The notes under the pieces: generated by a model
What the model saw: the letters and a program-made list of their open reading frames with translations, nothing else
Database searches by the model: none
What the model was told of the DNA's origin: nothing
DNA from: Marinosulfonomonas sp.
GTDB lineage: Bacteria > Pseudomonadota > Alphaproteobacteria > Rhodobacterales > Rhodobacteraceae
Assembly (NCBI GenBank): GCA_022712735.1
Contig: JAFLKA010000464.1
Location: 1 to 6,473, forward strand
Length of the DNA: 6,473 nucleotides
Direction of reading: 5' to 3'
Shown: one piece after another, positions 4,415 through 6,473 of the stretch
How positions within the stretch are numbered: position 1 is the first letter of the stretch
Layout of the letters: every line of letters begins with the position of its first letter
Program-made: the position numbers and the translations under genes

Positions 4415-6473
4415 GGAGAGGTCAGCCACCGAGGTGCAGGTTTTGCGGATTTGTGACAGCAGGTTCAGCCGGTTGCGCCGCACGGTGGTGTTGTCGGTGT
4501 TGACTTGGACCTTGTCAAAAAAGGCATCAATGGGCCTGCGCAGGGTGGCCATTGCGGACATGGCGGCGGCGAAATCCTCGGTTTCAATGGCTGGCGTGAT
4601 GGTAGCCTCGGCGGCCTCAAGCGCTTTGAACAGCGCACGTTCCTCGTCGGTTTCTGCAAACTTGATGTCTGCGCCGTAAGAATACTCCACCCCGTCTTTC
4701 TTTTCTTCTGCCATCAGGATGTTGCTGGCACGTTTTACCCCTTGCAGCAGGTTCTCGCCATCATCGGTTTTCAGGAACGCGTGCAAGGCATCTGCACGTT
4801 TGACCAGCAGGGTCAGGTCATCGGTTCCGGGCATGGCAAGGCAGGCGTCGATCACATCGTGGGTGATGCCGCGATCTTTAAGGTAGACCTTGAGGCGGTC
4901 ATGGAAAAAGCCGAGCAGGTTGGACGACATGTCAGGCAGTTCGTCCTTCAAGGTTTGAACATCCTCGGGCGCTTCGCCGTCGAATTTATCCAGAACCGAG
5001 CGAATAGCGGCGCCAAACACCCCGTGATCGGCAATTTCATCCAATGTGTCCAACAGCAGTTCATGCCCGCCGGCCTGAATTTTATGGCGCAACAATTGGG
5101 CGTCGACAAAGCGGCCCAGACGCAGACGCACGTCATTCTCCAGCACCAGACGGATCACCCCAAGGGCTGCGCGGCGCAGGGCGAAGGGGTCTTTTGACCC
5201 TGTCGGTTTTTCGTCAATCGACCAGAACCCTGTCAGGGTGTCGATTTTGTCGGCCAATGCCACGGCAATCGAGACCGGCTCTTTCGGCACATCATCCGAG
5301 GGACCAAGCGGCGCGTAATGTTGCTCGCAGGCGTCGGCGACCTCTTGGGACATTTCAGCAGCCTCGGCATAATAACGCCCCATCAACCCCTGCAATTCAG
5401 GAAATTCATAGACCATTTCGCTGGACAGGTCCGCCTTGGCAACTTCGGCGGCTTGCACGGCCAATTTCGGGCTGGCCCCGACCATTGGTGCGATCTCGCG
5501 GGCCAGATATTTGATCCGCTTGATGCGGTCCGCTTGCGAACCCAGCTTGTTATGAAAGGTAACGTTGGACAGTTTCGCCCCCATATCGGCCAGCGGCACC
5601 CGCAGGTCGTTCTCCCAAAAGAATTTGGCGTCGGACAGCCGCGCAAACAGCACCTTCTGGTTGCCCGCAAGGATGGTTTTGCCGCCATCATTGGTTTCAC
5701 GGTTGGCAACGGTGATGAATTTCTCGATCCGGTCGGTTTTCGGGTTTTTCACACTGAAAAACTTCTGATGTTCGCGCATCGAGGTTTGCAGCACTTCGGC
5801 GGGCAGGTCCATGAAGTCCTCGGCAATGTCGCCCATCAACACCACAGGCCATTCGACCAATCCGGCGACTTCCGAAAGCAGGGCGCGGTCCTCGACCACC
5901 TCAAGCCCCTGGGCAAACGCCTGATTGGTGGCATCGGCCCAGATATGGTCCACACGTTCTTCGGCGCTCAGAATCACATGGGCGGTTTTCAATTTACTCG
6001 CGTAGTCGTCAAACGACGCAACGCTAAAGCGTTCCATTCCCATAAACCGGTGCCCCTCGGTGCTGTCGCCCGATTTTATGCCGTCGATGTCCAGCGGCAC
6101 GACAGTCGCACCAGCCTCATCAGACAGGATGCACAGAACCGAATGCAGCGGGCGCACCCAGCGCAATGTGCCAGCGCCCCAGCGCATGGATTTGGGCCAC
6201 GGGAAATTGCGGATGGTTTTTTCCAGAACTTGCGCGATAATATCCGCCGCCGGACGGCCCGGTTTTTCGATCGCCGCAAAATAAACCTGCCCCTTTTTCT
6301 CGTCGCCCACTTCCAGATCATCCCGCGACACTCCTGCCCCGCGCAAGAACCCCTCGATCGCCTTGTCGGGCGCGTCCCCACGTGGGCCTTTGCGTTCCTC
6401 ATGAATTGTTGGCGAGTTAGCCAACACCCCGTCCACGGACAACGTCAAACGGCGTGGCGTAGCGAACGCACCA
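4400..6473 (-). CDS. glyS: Glycyl-tRNA synthetase beta subunit, 5' end missing
   Basis: This is the beta subunit of the bacterial two-subunit glycyl-tRNA synthetase, which works with GlyQ in the cytoplasm to charge tRNA-Gly. The beta chain contributes tRNA recognition. About 690 codons are visible; the reading frame runs off the right edge and ends in TAA at 4402-4400. The first visible residues, GAFATPRRLTLSV, match the conserved 'TPRRL' segment that lies roughly 40-45 residues into the family, so the true start is outside the window. The TTG at 6448 is an internal Leu codon of this motif. Further family signatures follow in order: FHNKLGS (5557-5537), KADLSSEMVYEFPELQG in the HD-like region (about 5437-5387) and PTGSKDPFALRR (5206-5171). 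A DALR-type anticodon-binding region fills the last ~110 residues and contains VRRNRLNLL. No frameshift or missing segment is seen. glyQ would be expected upstream, outside the window. The last codons overlap a CtrA-like box. Confidence 0.96.
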   Translation of the reverse strand, partial: GAFATPRRLTLSVDGVLANSPTIHEERKGPRGDAPDKAIEGFLRGAGVSRDDLEVGDEKKGQVYFAAIEKPGRPAADIIAQVLEKTIRNFPWPKSMRWGAGTLRWVRPLHSVLCILSDEAGATVVPLDIDGIKSGDSTEGHRFMGMERFSVASFDDYASKLKTAHVILSAEERVDHIWADATNQAFAQGLEVVEDRALLSEVAGLVEWPVVLMGDIAEDFMDLPAEVLQTSMREHQKFFSVKNPKTDRIEKFITVANRETNDGGKTILAGNQKVLFARLSDAKFFWENDLRVPLADMGAKLSNVTFHNKLGSQADRIKRIKYLAREIAPMVGASPKLAVQAAEVAKADLSSEMVYEFPELQGLMGRYYAEAAEMSQEVADACEQHYAPLGPSDDVPKEPVSIAVALADKIDTLTGFWSIDEKPTGSKDPFALRRAALGVIRLVLENDVRLRLGRFVDAQLLRHKIQAGGHELLLDTLDEIADHGVFGAAIRSVLDKFDGEAPEDVQTLKDELPDMSSNLLGFFHDRLKVYLKDRGITHDVIDACLAMPGTDDLTLLVKRADALHAFLKTDDGENLLQGVKRASNILMAEEKKDGVEYSYGADIKFAETDEERALFKALEAAEATITPAIETEDFAAAMSAMATLRRPIDAFFDKVQVNTDNTTVRRNRLNLLSQIRKTCTSVADLSLIEG

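Noticed and set aside
4505..5197. A 230-codon + strand open frame opposite glyS.
   Set aside because: It lies wholly antisense to strongly conserved glyS sequence and has no recognisable motif or ribosome binding site.
6446..6448. TTG at 6448 as the glyS start.
   Set aside because: It is an internal Leu codon of the conserved TPRRL segment, and the frame stays open with conserved residues (GAFATPRR) to the window edge.

Overview
The window most likely comes from a GC-rich alphaproteobacterium of the Rhodobacterales (Roseobacter/Rhodobacter group). The grounds are codon usage, the style of the proteins (the GlyS beta subunit and a long FolB with the 'EIGAF' motif), and a gene order I associate with that group. 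This assignment comes from recognition, not from a search.

All four genes lie on the minus strand, so the window reads right to left. (1) 6473-4400 is glyS, the beta subunit of glycyl-tRNA synthetase; its first ~40-45 codons lie beyond the right edge. (2) After a 103-bp gap, 4296-1750 is a large protein of the pyruvate phosphate dikinase (PPDK) family. Its phosphohistidine and PEP/pyruvate domains look intact, but its ATP-grasp domain has lost most recognised catalytic residues. (3) After a 203-bp AT-rich gap, 1546-836 is an exported SleB/CwlJ-type cell wall hydrolase. (4) After 45 bp, 790 to the left edge is folB (dihydroneopterin aldolase, folate synthesis). It carries a C-terminal extension, cut by the window edge, that resembles the amino-acid-kinase fold (MfnE/COG2054-like).

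The four genes do not form one obvious pathway: they cover translation, PEP-linked phosphotransfer, cell wall turnover and folate synthesis. They may be partly co-transcribed, and no convincing intrinsic terminator separates them on the minus strand. The two larger gaps hold possible regulatory signals. These are a perfect TTAA-N7-TTAA (CtrA-type) box over the glyS stop codon, a reasonable sigma70-like promoter before the PPDK-like gene, and a TAGANTC sequence (a -10-like hexamer overlapping a GANTC methylation site) in each gap. One of the TAGANTC copies sits at the centre of a 13-bp palindrome.

I see no mobile element, CRISPR array, tRNA or rRNA, and no gene-free stretch longer than 300 bases. 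The two points most worth following are the degenerate ATP-grasp domain of the PPDK-like protein and the FolB fusion.
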